Translations under genes and position numbers: made by a program | Shown here: positions 26,306 through 35,517 of the stretch, one piece after another | Layout: each line of letters opens with the position of its first letter | Position numbering within the stretch: the stretch's first letter is position 1 | Assembly (NCBI GenBank): GCA_964512995.1 | Contig: CAZELM010000022.1 | Coordinates: forward strand, 1-64,000 | Source: CAZELM01 sp964512995 | GTDB taxonomy: Bacteria; CSSED10-310 | Reading direction: 5' to 3' | DNA length: 64,000 nucleotides | Notes under the pieces: model-generated | Told to the model about the DNA's origin: nothing | What the model saw: only the letters and a program-made list of their open reading frames with translations | The model's database searches: none

Positions 26306-27004
26306 TCAATCCGTAAATCGGAATTTGATAATCGCCCAGAGTGCAGAAAAGCCATCCATCCAGGTGATTTTTTTCCCTTCAGAATATTCCCTGCCACTAT
26401 ATGAAATAGGAATTTCGTAGATCCGTTTTCCTTTTTTTAATATTTTTGCGGTTATTTCTGGTTCAAAATTGAACCGGTTGGAGCGGATGGTGATGCCCTC
26501 CAATGAATCTCTTGAGAATAGTTTATAACAGGTTTCCATGTCAGAGAGAGTGGTTCCGAACAACACATTGGTGACAGCCGTCAGGAATCGGTTTCCGATC
26601 CAGTGGTGAAGGAACATATTTTTTCGCTCTCCCGTGAAACGAGAGCCATACACGACTTCTGCTTTCCCTTTGATAATCGGTTGCAGAAGATTTTTGTATT
26701 CGTCTGGATCATATTCTAAATCCGCATCCTGAATAACCACATAATCCCCGGTGACTGCTGTCAGTCCTGTCCGGATGGCAGCTCCTTTTCCCTGATTTTC
26801 GGTGTGACGGAGCAGTTGAGCAAAATCAGCACACCGCCGCATAAGAATCTGCCATGATTCATCGACGGATGCGTCATCGACGACAATGATCTCCTTTTCA
26901 AATGCCAATTCCGATAAATCGACGTTGAGGATTCGATCGAGAATGATGTCCAATGTTTTGGCTTCATTGTATACAGGTATGATGATCGATAATTTCTTCA
27001 ACAA
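26306..27004 (-). CDS. Family 2 glycosyltransferase, polyprenyl-phosphate mannose/glucose type
   Basis: A 232-residue GT-A enzyme without membrane segments. It has the start SIIIPVYNEAKTL, the DDASVD and QDADLEYDP metal/nucleotide motifs (near 44 and 97) and the GSRF segment of the dolichyl-phosphate mannosyltransferase (DPM1-like) group. Such enzymes move a sugar from a nucleotide donor to a lipid phosphate carrier at the inner membrane face. The start codon is TTG, with GAGGT 5 bases upstream. A GT87-like membrane transferase that uses such lipid-linked sugars lies about 5 kb away. Sugar specificity cannot be told. Confidence 0.85.
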   Translation of the reverse strand: MLKKLSIIIPVYNEAKTLDIILDRILNVDLSELAFEKEIIVVDDASVDESWQILMRRCADFAQLLRHTENQGKGAAIRTGLTAVTGDYVVIQDADLEYDPDEYKNLLQPIIKGKAEVVYGSRFTGERKNMFLHHWIGNRFLTAVTNVLFGTTLSDMETCYKLFSRDSLEGITIRSNRFNFEPEITAKILKKGKRIYEIPISYSGREYSEGKKITWMDGFSALWAIIKFRFTD

Positions 27005-27275
27005 TTACCTCGCTTGAAATCAGAGCGTACTCTCCGTTTCCGACAGGATCTTCTGTTTTTGATATTCTGCGTTAGTCTCGCTGGATTCGCTGAAAACAGT
27101 GATAGTTTAGGCAGGTTGGCAAACGGAGTCAATATATTTTGGTCAGTCGGTTTGAATTCAACGGGATAGATTGGATAACATGATGGGAGGACTCAGCGCT
27201 GACCAATTAAAAACAGAATTGAGGGTGTGACGCGATAGCGGGGAATCTCGGCGCTTTTATTCATGGAGGTGTCAA

Positions 27276-27731
27276 TTGCCCGCATTTCATCGTGTACATC
27301 ATTTGATCATCAGTATCCTGATCATCGGAGGAGCATGGAGATCTTTGGGAACCATCAAGAATGCACGTCGCATTCCGGATGCCACATATCATTCTTCATC
27401 AATTCATTATTTTTATAAAGCGAAAGGGATCATACCGGTAAATCATTGTTCACCGATTTCACCCACTGAATTGTTCTCCTCCAGCGGAGAAAATGGAGAA
27501 ATCCGGATCGTTCAGTACCGACCGTTCCGGGGAAAAGTCAATATCAATATCGCTTCTGCTGAGTTGCTGTCGATTTTGCCCGGTTTATCCGATAAAGCTG
27601 CACAGCGGATTGTTACTCATCGCATCATCAATGGCCCATTTCGTGATGTCAGTGACCTGCGATCTGCGGATTTGATCAGTGAAAAATCGTTTCATACGAT
27701 TTTGCCCCTCATTTCAACAGATCCATTATGA
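27276..27731 (+). CDS. comEA: ComEA-like DNA-binding protein
   Basis: A 151-residue protein with a hydrophobic N-terminal anchor (about residues 8-24) and a C-terminal helix-hairpin-helix pair: VNINIASAELLSILPGLSDKAAQRIV then GPFRDVSDLRSADLIS, the ComEA pattern. ComEA binds incoming double-stranded DNA in the periplasm during natural transformation. The middle third is not recognisable. TTG is the start, with GGAGGT 6 bases upstream. It overlaps comEC by 4 bases (ATGA), so the two are translationally coupled and form one DNA-uptake unit. Confidence 0.85.
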   Translation: MPAFHRVHHLIISILIIGGAWRSLGTIKNARRIPDATYHSSSIHYFYKAKGIIPVNHCSPISPTELFSSSGENGEIRIVQYRPFRGKVNINIASAELLSILPGLSDKAAQRIVTHRIINGPFRDVSDLRSADLISEKSFHTILPLISTDPL

Positions 27732-30130
27732 CAGACAGCACCAATCAAAAGGGCAGTCCACTGTACCGTCCGATGGTTCTGACTGTTTCGATTTTTATCG
27801 GCGGTATTCTTCGTGGTCATTCGGGCGTTGGACTGCCATTCGCTGAAAGTGTGGCATCGATTGTTTTAGCCTTTGGTGCGGTTGCAGCGCGTTACAGGGA
27901 AAAGAAACGTCTCAGCACTCTTATGCTCTTGATCGCGGTATTCTTGTGGGGTTCTGCATGGATTTCATCGATAGAAGGATATTTGCCAGCAAGTCATGTG
28001 ATTTTTACAGCTCCTTCGGATGAAGTGACATTGGTTGGATGGATCTATCTTCCAATCGAACAGACGGATAAAGGATTCAAGCTTTTTCTCGAGTTGTGCG
28101 GTATCGAAACAGCTCCGGGAGCGATTGAATTGGTGACAGGTAAGGTTGTTATCCATGTCGCGATTCGCGATGATATGGAAAAAATAAAGGAACAATTGCG
28201 TTACGGAGCATGGATACGCGTCGAGACCGCATTGTCGCCTCCTTCAGGATATTTCAATGCAGGTGGATTTGATCAGGCTGTTTATTTTTCCCGAAAAGAT
28301 ATCTACTTGACTGGTTATTTGGGATATCCGGAATTTTTGACTGTATTACAGCGGAGTCCGGGTTACCATCCGTTAAAAGGTATCTTTGATCTTCGTGATG
28401 AATGGTTATGTCTGATCGAGCAAAATGTGAAACCGTGGTTTCCGGAATGGTTCACACAGCTTGGTGCAACAGAAAATCAGGTCATGAACCTTTCAAAAGC
28501 ATTGCTTATTGGCGATCGAAGCGGCATTGATGATGACATGAAAATAGATTTTCAAAAAACCGGATTAGTTCACTTATTGGCAATATCTGGAATGCATTTT
28601 GCTATTGTGGCCGGGATGTTGAGTGGCATTTTCAGGTTGTTTCCATTTGGATATCGGGTTCAGGCTATCGGTGTCATTGGCTCAATTCTGTTGTATAGCA
28701 TCATCACAGGGGGTAGTGCATCGGTCGTTCGTTCTGCGTTGACCATTCTGTTGTATATGCTCGGACGAATTCTGAATCGACCGGTGGATGTCTTGAATAT
28801 TCTCGCAATATCGGCATTTATCCTTCTCATCGTCGACCCACGTAATTTATTTGATGTCGGATTTCAGCTCACATATTCAGCAACATTGGGAATCATTACA
28901 CTGACATCTCCACTGGACAGCATGTTGAGATGGATATCCTGGCGATGGCTTCGGCAGACGATAGCAGTTTCTCTCGCGGCTCAGTTGGCAGTTTCACCTT
29001 TGTCTGCATATTTATTCAACCGAATCAGCGGCTGGGGTTTTCTGCCTTTTATCCCGTTGGCACCCGTTGTGTCGCTGGGGCTGATTACGGGGTTGATGGG
29101 CAGTTTGGTCGCATTTTTCCCGTTCCTATCCGTTTTATTATTGAGGATTCATGCAATTTCTCTGGGAGTGATTGTTATCTTTGCAGATTGGGTGAGCCAA
29201 TGGCCGGGAGTAACGGCTATTCTTCCAACGCCATCGATAGTATCATTATCATTATTTATCATTTCCCTCGGTTTATTGGCAGTTTCGGCGCGATATCCAG
29301 TCACTCGATGGATATCAGTCGTGGTTTTCATTCTGGTTGTTGTGGGAGAGATGCTCAGAATGGGGGGATCGAACAACGAGCGGCTTACAATCCACTTTCT
29401 GGATGTTGGCAATGGAGATTGTATAGTGGTTCAATGCCCATCCGGTGAAAACATACTGATTGACAGTGGCGGCGTTTTTGGATCGACATTTGATATCGGT
29501 CGGAATGTCGTTACTCCAACATTGCGCCATCTGGGAGTCGACTGTTTTGAAATCGCCCTCATAACACATCCCCATCCCGACCATCAGTTAGGGATGGCAT
29601 CCATTATTGATGAGTTTTCGATTCGGGAATTATGGGTTCCATCCATTGATTTCAATGATCTTGATCTCTCTCATATCATTGAGCTGGCCAAAAAAAAACA
29701 AATTCCAGTGCGCGAACTCGATGATCAGGACATCTTCAAGTGTTTAAAGCTGGATACCAATAACCGATCACTGGTTTTAGGTATTGAGTATGGAAATTGT
29801 CGGATTATGTTACCTGGAGATGCCGAACATGAAGCAGAACTCGGGCTTCTGGATTATGGTAACTGGCTTCACTCAGATATTTTGAAGGCGGGTCATCACG
29901 GAAGTCGAACATCGTCGTCTCAGGAGTTTCTCGAACGTGTAAGTCCACAGGCGATGATCATTACCTGTGGCCGAAACAATCAGTTCGGGCATCCACACCG
30001 GATCATTCTGGATCGGGTTGCTTCTATGGAATCTCAGATTGATGTTTTTCGTTCGGATCAATGTGGTATGATATCGGTCACGACTAATGGATATGAACTG
30101 GAATGCCATACTACTCTCTTTCGATATTGA
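27728..30130 (+). CDS. comEC: ComEC/Rec2 DNA uptake channel
   Basis: An 800-residue inner-membrane protein of the usual size for ComEC. N-terminal membrane helices and an OB-like DUF4131 region (to about 200) are followed by the Competence domain, marked by the typical LLAISGMHFAIVAG and GGSASVVRSALT segments with many helices, and a C-terminal metallo-beta-lactamase-like domain (about 555-800; LDVGNGDCI, HPHPDHQLG, GHHGSRTSS). ComEC moves single-stranded DNA across the inner membrane, and the C-terminal domain may be the nuclease. It follows comEA with a 4-base overlap. No pilus genes are in the window. Confidence 0.95.
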   Translation: MTDSTNQKGSPLYRPMVLTVSIFIGGILRGHSGVGLPFAESVASIVLAFGAVAARYREKKRLSTLMLLIAVFLWGSAWISSIEGYLPASHVIFTAPSDEVTLVGWIYLPIEQTDKGFKLFLELCGIETAPGAIELVTGKVVIHVAIRDDMEKIKEQLRYGAWIRVETALSPPSGYFNAGGFDQAVYFSRKDIYLTGYLGYPEFLTVLQRSPGYHPLKGIFDLRDEWLCLIEQNVKPWFPEWFTQLGATENQVMNLSKALLIGDRSGIDDDMKIDFQKTGLVHLLAISGMHFAIVAGMLSGIFRLFPFGYRVQAIGVIGSILLYSIITGGSASVVRSALTILLYMLGRILNRPVDVLNILAISAFILLIVDPRNLFDVGFQLTYSATLGIITLTSPLDSMLRWISWRWLRQTIAVSLAAQLAVSPLSAYLFNRISGWGFLPFIPLAPVVSLGLITGLMGSLVAFFPFLSVLLLRIHAISLGVIVIFADWVSQWPGVTAILPTPSIVSLSLFIISLGLLAVSARYPVTRWISVVVFILVVVGEMLRMGGSNNERLTIHFLDVGNGDCIVVQCPSGENILIDSGGVFGSTFDIGRNVVTPTLRHLGVDCFEIALITHPHPDHQLGMASIIDEFSIRELWVPSIDFNDLDLSHIIELAKKKQIPVRELDDQDIFKCLKLDTNNRSLVLGIEYGNCRIMLPGDAEHEAELGLLDYGNWLHSDILKAGHHGSRTSSSQEFLERVSPQAMIITCGRNNQFGHPHRIILDRVASMESQIDVFRSDQCGMISVTTNGYELECHTTLFRY

Positions 30131-30325
30131 GCGATCAAAGTGGAATGGGATCAAGGAAAAACAGCGATGGCACACCGTGCGAAGCCATTCCCAAGATATT
30201 GTCACTCGGGATTGTATCAATTGATTCCATGTGGCATTATTCTGGCAGATACGAATGGAAGTATGGAACTCAGACTAAAAATTTTCACTGTATCATTGGC
30301 TTTTTTTTAAGGTATTCTGTGCTCA

Positions 30326-31744
30326 ATGGCTTATTTTAGAACAAAAAAAATTCCTTTTTTAAGCGACTCTCGGATTCGGGATGAATGCATAAATCTGTTC
30401 AAAGCAGCGGATATCGTCACTACTGAATGGAATGAAAATCAATTGCTTTCCGAGTTATATTTACCTAGTGATGTGCTTCTGTGGGCTATCTCCAAAGATT
30501 TGACAGTCGCATTTCTCGAGATCAAACGATTTATCGATCAACACCCTGATGTCGCCATATTCTGTCTCGTACCGAAAGAACTGCTTACATCGTATGAGCA
30601 TAGCATCCCTGATTTCATCGAGTCTGTCATTGCTCTTCCGGCTGCTCCCGAATTTTTTAAAGAACGTCTGGATCAGGTTTTGGCGTTACAGGGATATTTT
30701 GTCCGGATATTTGATCTGGAGCGGCTGATCGGTGAGTTGAATCAGGAGATGAGATTATTCAGCAGCATTGGCAAAGCGATGGCATCATCTTTTGATTTAA
30801 ATCACGTGCTGACTGCGGTAATGGAGATGACGGGGAGCAGTCTGACATCTGAAGGGTGGTCTGTTGCCTTGAAAGATGAAAAAACCGGCGAACTCGTTTT
30901 CGTGGAAGCCAGAGGAGAAGCTGGAGCCAGAATAAAAGGTCGTAGAATACCGCGGGGAAAAGGTATTGTGGGATGGGTGACAGAACATGGGGAACCGCTG
31001 ATTGTTCAGGATACTGCTTTGGATGATCGGCATTTTACTGAATTGGACAGGCTGATTGGCTTTAAATCGCATTCTATTTTATGCATGCCGCTGAAATCAC
31101 GGAATCGCATATTGGGAGCGATCGAATTCATCAACAAACTAAGTGTGCCATTCTCGTCTCACGATATGGAACGAATTCAAGTGCTGGTGGATCTGGCGGC
31201 AGTATCATTGGATAATGCCTTATTATACCATCACATGAACATTCTGTCAGAACGTGATGAACTGACTGGATTGTTCAACCAGCGAACGCTGGTCCGGATT
31301 CTGGATAGTGAGATTGAAAAAGCGACGCTATCACATACCTCATTGGCTTATATCTTCCTGGATATGGATCACCTCAAACGGATTAATGATCAGTTCGGCC
31401 ACCTGATGGGACAGGAATCGATCCGGGAAGTCGGAACCCTCGTGGAGCGATCACTGACTGGAAATGCCATTGCTGGCAGGTATGGAGGGGATGAATTTTG
31501 GGTCATTTTGCCTGAGACGTCTAAAGAGCAGGCACTCAGCCTGGCGGAAATAATCAGATCCAGGATCGAACGTCATGTTTTTTTGAAAAAATTCAATCTG
31601 GATATACGCCTGACAGCCAGCATCGGGATAGCAATGTATCCGGATCATGCTGCTTCGTTCGATGATCTGACCCGAAACGCTGATCTGGCTTTGTTCGAAG
31701 CGAAACGAAACAACCGGAATAAAGTTGTGCTTGCTGCCAGGTAA
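30326..31744 (+). CDS. GAF-GGDEF diguanylate cyclase
   Basis: A 472-residue soluble signalling protein. The first 125 residues look like a degenerate receiver-like fold without a clear phospho-aspartate. A GAF domain follows (about 145-295), then a GGDEF domain (about 305-472) with an intact GRYGGDEFWVILP active site and metal-binding DMDHLKRIND. It should make cyclic di-GMP from two GTP in response to a ligand or partner. I do not see an RxxD inhibitory site clearly. The start has only a weak AAGG upstream. It lies between comEC and a GT87-like gene, without tight coupling. Confidence 0.88.
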   Translation: MAYFRTKKIPFLSDSRIRDECINLFKAADIVTTEWNENQLLSELYLPSDVLLWAISKDLTVAFLEIKRFIDQHPDVAIFCLVPKELLTSYEHSIPDFIESVIALPAAPEFFKERLDQVLALQGYFVRIFDLERLIGELNQEMRLFSSIGKAMASSFDLNHVLTAVMEMTGSSLTSEGWSVALKDEKTGELVFVEARGEAGARIKGRRIPRGKGIVGWVTEHGEPLIVQDTALDDRHFTELDRLIGFKSHSILCMPLKSRNRILGAIEFINKLSVPFSSHDMERIQVLVDLAAVSLDNALLYHHMNILSERDELTGLFNQRTLVRILDSEIEKATLSHTSLAYIFLDMDHLKRINDQFGHLMGQESIREVGTLVERSLTGNAIAGRYGGDEFWVILPETSKEQALSLAEIIRSRIERHVFLKKFNLDIRLTASIGIAMYPDHAASFDDLTRNADLALFEAKRNNRNKVVLAAR

Positions 31745-31880
31745 TGCGTGATAATGGCCATTCCGTAAAGAATTTATATTGAAGTTGTTAGAAAATCTTT
31801 GTGTTTTACTCAAAAAGTGTTTTCGGATAGGCTTTAGCTCAGGGAATGAATAAGAAATAGCTCCTGGAGAACATCCTGTC

Positions 31881-33173
31881 ATGAAATTTCCGTTATGGAT
31901 CATTATTGTCATTTCATTTGTTTTTTCATTGGCATATCCGGCCTGGTGGCTTTCTCAATTCAGAGCAATGGATTTGCCATCTTATTATGTCGCCGGCGTT
32001 CTTGTGCGTGAGTATGCCAATCCCTATCATCCCGATCTGCTGGTTCACAAAGCGCAGATGATCGGATTAAAATATCCCATTTACCCGTATATTTACTTCC
32101 CCATGATCGCTGTCATTTTCATTTCTTTCAGTATGTTACCGTATCCAATTGTTCAAGTATTGTGGTTTGGTATCACCGAGCTGTTCTTCATCGCGGGCAT
32201 ACTGATACTGAAGAAATTGGTCACTGCTCCCGGTGATTGTACCCCAAAAACAGTATCTCAAAAAAACATGCAATGGATTATGATTCTGATCATTGTGACA
32301 CTCAACTGGGCTGCGCTCGCCAATTTTCTGAATGGACAGATCAATTCAGTCATTTTTTTTCTGTTCGTTGGATTTCTGTTTGCCTGCTCCCAAAGAAAAG
32401 ATATTATTGCTGGTATACTTCTCGCCGTTTTAGGCATGATCAAACCTCAGCCGCTCATCGTTTTTGCCTATCTGCTCTATCGGAAACGATTTCGATGTGC
32501 GGTGACCACTGCTATCACGTTTGGCGTCGGCACATTTTTGACTGCCTGGATTGTTGGATGGTCCCATTTCATGTTCTATATCACGGAGATAATGCCGACA
32601 TTCAATATGGTGAAAACATCGTTTCCACCGATCCTTATCTTCGCTCCGCCTAATTTTTCGCTGCATGGATTGATCGCACGATTGTTTCAGACGACTGCGT
32701 ATGGGCCGGCATTAATCAATCTGCCGGAATTTGTGCCGATGATGTGTCGGATGGCAACGCTGCTGGTTTTCCTGGTCAGTGCCATATCAATCGTACGATA
32801 TAGAAAAAATCATGATGATCGGGAGTTTGCTGTCGATTGCGCATGGTTATTGACTGCTTCCTTGCTGGTCTCTCCATTGACATGGGACCATCATCTGTTG
32901 CTACTCGGTATCCCAGGAGTTTATCTGATGGAGGAGATGCGTTGCTCCCGAAAATTAAAAAGGATCGATTGTTTACTGGTATTTTTGTGGGTGATTCTGA
33001 GTGTTCATTTTTACCCAATGAGCCCGATCTGGAGACGTCATACAGCGGTCGGCATGATTGTCATGTCCCTTAAACCGGTCACGTTGTTTTTTTTCTGGAT
33101 TCTGTCAGGATATCGGTTTTTTTCTACATCCGCTTCAGCGAATCAGGCGGTCAGCAGTAAAAAAAAGTCCTGA
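31881..33173 (+). CDS. GT87/DUF2029-like membrane glycosyltransferase
   Basis: A 430-residue integral membrane protein with about ten hydrophobic helices. The first periplasmic loop holds the DLPSYYVAGVLVREYANPYHPD segment, resembling the conserved acidic loop of DUF2029/GT87 transferases, and later segments (GMIKPQP, LVSPLTWDHHLLL) also fit. Members use a polyprenyl-phosphate sugar on the outer side of the membrane to extend glycans. The donor may be made by the DPM1-like enzyme at 26.3 kb; this is an inference. GGAG lies about 12 bases before the ATG. Confidence 0.75.
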   Translation: MKFPLWIIIVISFVFSLAYPAWWLSQFRAMDLPSYYVAGVLVREYANPYHPDLLVHKAQMIGLKYPIYPYIYFPMIAVIFISFSMLPYPIVQVLWFGITELFFIAGILILKKLVTAPGDCTPKTVSQKNMQWIMILIIVTLNWAALANFLNGQINSVIFFLFVGFLFACSQRKDIIAGILLAVLGMIKPQPLIVFAYLLYRKRFRCAVTTAITFGVGTFLTAWIVGWSHFMFYITEIMPTFNMVKTSFPPILIFAPPNFSLHGLIARLFQTTAYGPALINLPEFVPMMCRMATLLVFLVSAISIVRYRKNHDDREFAVDCAWLLTASLLVSPLTWDHHLLLLGIPGVYLMEEMRCSRKLKRIDCLLVFLWVILSVHFYPMSPIWRRHTAVGMIVMSLKPVTLFFFWILSGYRFFSTSASANQAVSSKKKS

Positions 33174-33523
33174 AGTGTTGGATTTTCTGGGAATGACAGC
33201 GAAAAGCGGAATTGCGCGCCCGATTTCCGCGCCTCGCCGGCCACGTTTTCTTTCTGTTCCCTGCAACTATCAGGGGTTATTGTGATTGCCTGAAAATAAA
33301 ACGTGTCTGGACTGGATACGATGACACAATCTCACCGGTGCAGAACGAGGACATCTGGCTTATCTCCCTCACCCCGCCGGCCCCATTGATGGATTGGTCC
33401 GTGCTGGATCGGCCGACAACCCTTCTATCGGCGGGAGTGGGTAAAGAAAAGATCCGCACACGCATCTTTCGTTAGATATGGCAGGGCTTTGTGCATACCA
33501 GAGGAAATCCTGTCAATACACTC
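33174..33523. other. Intergenic region holding repeat copy B
   Basis: Between the GT87-like gene and the convergent small membrane gene. Most of it is the dispersed repeat at 33302-33525. A GC-rich patch at 33210-33250 (GCGCCTCGCCGGCC) precedes it. No gene was recognised. Confidence 0.6.
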
Positions 33524-33525
33524 TT
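33302..33525 (+). repeat. Dispersed intergenic repeat, copy B
   Basis: About 224 bp, alignable along its full length with copy C at 38049-38270. Shared blocks include GCAGAACGAGG, TCTCCCTCACCC, CCATTGATGGATT..TCCGTG and CCGACAACCCT, then a GGCGGGAG..GGGTAAA hairpin arm and CTGTCAA.ACACTCT at the end. The hairpin is decayed here (CCTTCTATCGGCGGGAGTGG). There is no ORF. It ends at the 3' edge of the 86-residue membrane protein gene. Confidence 0.8.
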
Positions 33526-33784
33526 AGTTCTCGAGATGTTTCTTCAATTGGTTTTCATCGGTACGAATCTGATGCTGGCTGACATCGAATATCTGAAGGT
33601 TGGTTCCGTGGCGTTCATTGTAGCTTTTGATAAATATCTGCGCGTAGCGGATACCGATCTCCGGAGAAATCGCTGCAATAACAAGGAAAAATGCCAGAAT
33701 GGAAATAAAAACAGTCAGTTCATCCAGAATAAACATTCCGATAAAAATCCAGAACCATTTTGATTGATACCAACGCTTGCTCAT
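33524..33784 (-). CDS. Small membrane protein (86 residues)
   Basis: The ATG overlaps the stop of the Smr gene (ATGA), with GGAG in the end of that gene as its binding site, so translation is coupled. The protein starts MSKRWYQSKWFWIFIG and has one long or two short hydrophobic segments in residues 8-42 (rich in Phe, Ile, Leu). A charged tail (about 43-86) follows and is probably cytoplasmic. I do not recognise the family. It is the last gene of the GT4-GT4-Smr operon. Confidence 0.7.
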   Translation of the reverse strand: MSKRWYQSKWFWIFIGMFILDELTVFISILAFFLVIAAISPEIGIRYAQIFIKSYNERHGTNLQIFDVSQHQIRTDENQLKKHLEN

Positions 33785-34215
33785 TCGGATCTCCTTAACA
33801 CTGCAATTGTTGCTCCCCATCCACCGGAATCTTCCGGAGCCTGATAAAATCGGATGACATACGGGTTTTTCCCGAGAAAAGAATGTACAATCTGTCGTTG
33901 GACGCCGGTTCCTCTCCCATGGATGATCCGAACTGATTCAAAATTTTTTTCAACTGCTGCTTCAAGATACGCATCCAGAACCTGCCAGGTTTCATCTGGA
34001 GCAAACGTATGGAGATCAATGACATCTTCGACAGGGAATGCGATGGCAAACCCATCATACGGATCAGCGTATGGGGAGATATCGCTGTCTGTATCATCCT
34101 GTTCCGGCATATTCTCAGAAAAATCTATTGGAGAAACTACCGATGGTTGCCTGAATTTGTCCCAAAGGTTCTGACAATGGGATGCCAGCTTCTGAATCCA
34201 CGAAAAAATGCGCAT
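33781..34215 (-). CDS. Smr-domain protein
   Basis: A 144-residue protein. The last 80 residues are a stand-alone Smr domain, as found at the end of MutS2: the IDLHTF segment (in place of the usual DLHG), IIHGRGTG and a GGWGATIAVL end. Smr domains bind nucleic acids and many are endonucleases; the HGRGTG core is intact. The first 60 residues are low-complexity and acidic. It starts 3 bases after the GT4 stop with AGGATAAGGT directly before the ATG, and overlaps the next gene by 4 bases. The link between an Smr protein and glycosyltransferases is unusual and may be only positional. Confidence 0.85.
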   Translation of the reverse strand: MRIFSWIQKLASHCQNLWDKFRQPSVVSPIDFSENMPEQDDTDSDISPYADPYDGFAIAFPVEDVIDLHTFAPDETWQVLDAYLEAAVEKNFESVRIIHGRGTGVQRQIVHSFLGKNPYVIRFYQAPEDSGGWGATIAVLRRSE

Positions 34216-34218
34216 ACC

Positions 34219-35517
34219 TTATCCTGATGACGGTGTATCGAGTGTCCAATCCAGTTCCTGTGTGACTTGGCCGGTGATAATGGGCAGCGTGTAATGGCTG
34301 ACCACATGATCCCAATTAAAGAGCGATGTCATCCGGTTCCGGCCATTGATGCCCATCTGGATTCGGATTTCGGGCTTCGTGATGAGCAGAGACAGATAAT
34401 CCGAGAGCGATTGATCGTCTCCAGGAAGAAATAAAAATCCGGTTTCTCCATGACGAATCGTATATTGAATCCCACCGATTCGGGAGCCGATCACGGGAAT
34501 GCCGCATGCCATTGATTCCAGAGGAACGATGCCGAATGGCTCCGGCCAGATGGATGGACATACAATAATGTCCATCGTGTTATATAAACGGGGGAGATCA
34601 ACCGGGGAAACCCAGCCGGTTGACTGTATGAGATCATGGCGGAAGCTGGTTCGGGAATCGGTGACGTAGACCTTGAAATTGACCGATTGGTCTTTCAGCC
34701 TCCGGATACTTCGTTCAAATACGCTGAAACCTTTCCGGGTGTCGTCCGATCGGCCGGACATGAGGATTTTGAGTGACTCGGATGGCGGCTTTGGATTGAG
34801 AGGACGAAAATGATCCGTATCCACTCCTCCCGGAACGATATGAATCCGAGCGTCGATATCTTGGAATAACCGTTTGATGAATGGATTAGATACTAAAATG
34901 CCATTCAATCGATTCAGAGCGGTTCGGGTGTGGTGTGAAAAAAAAGGCAAAAACCCAAGACCGCTCCAATATTCAAAAGCAACCGGATTCATTCGATGCG
35001 GTCGTAGGGTTCCGGCCATACGCCGCAGTCCACACCACCAGCATTGAAACGGTGTCGCAAACAGTGTGTTGCCACAGGTTTGACCGGTTGGATTGTTGTG
35101 GTCCCATTCAAAGACGTTTCCTTTGAAAAGACCCATGTAATTATGGCAGATCAGTTCGTGAGCATATATTCGCAGATAGGATGGTGTTTGGGAGAAGTGG
35201 CCGATGAGATAGGGAGCCAGTGAGAATGTATTCCCATACACGATGCAATCCGGTTTCCATGCGGTCAGCTCCGGTTCCAGGCAGCGGGGGAGCGAATGAA
35301 AATTGAATTGATATGGCTTGATGGGAATGACATGAACCGGAATCCCTGGATCGCTGGAAATCCGTCCGCCTGGAATGTTCCATCGCTCCCATTGAAATGT
35401 GAAGATCTTCATATCCAGCCCCGATCGCTGTAACCGGATGGCGGTTTCCCGGAGATCCAACCAGGAACCCCCTGTCGGAGGCCAATGGAATGATTGATCC
35501 ACCCAGGCGATTTTCAT
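34219..35517 (-). CDS. Family 4 glycosyltransferase
   Basis: A 432-residue GT-B glycosyltransferase. The N-terminal half carries the acceptor-side Rossmann fold (start MKIAWVDQSFHWPPTGGSW). The C-terminal half has the GT4 donor signature WPEPFGIVPLESMACGIPVIGSRIGG (about 345-370). A cysteine cluster in the middle (CWWCG, with other Cys nearby) is unusual and could bind a metal. The ATG overlaps the stop of the upstream GT4 gene by 4 bases. It likely acts in surface polysaccharide synthesis in the cytoplasm; substrates are unknown. Confidence 0.88.
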   Translation of the reverse strand: MKIAWVDQSFHWPPTGGSWLDLRETAIRLQRSGLDMKIFTFQWERWNIPGGRISSDPGIPVHVIPIKPYQFNFHSLPRCLEPELTAWKPDCIVYGNTFSLAPYLIGHFSQTPSYLRIYAHELICHNYMGLFKGNVFEWDHNNPTGQTCGNTLFATPFQCWWCGLRRMAGTLRPHRMNPVAFEYWSGLGFLPFFSHHTRTALNRLNGILVSNPFIKRLFQDIDARIHIVPGGVDTDHFRPLNPKPPSESLKILMSGRSDDTRKGFSVFERSIRRLKDQSVNFKVYVTDSRTSFRHDLIQSTGWVSPVDLPRLYNTMDIIVCPSIWPEPFGIVPLESMACGIPVIGSRIGGIQYTIRHGETGFLFLPGDDQSLSDYLSLLITKPEIRIQMGINGRNRMTSLFNWDHVVSHYTLPIITGQVTQELDWTLDTPSSG

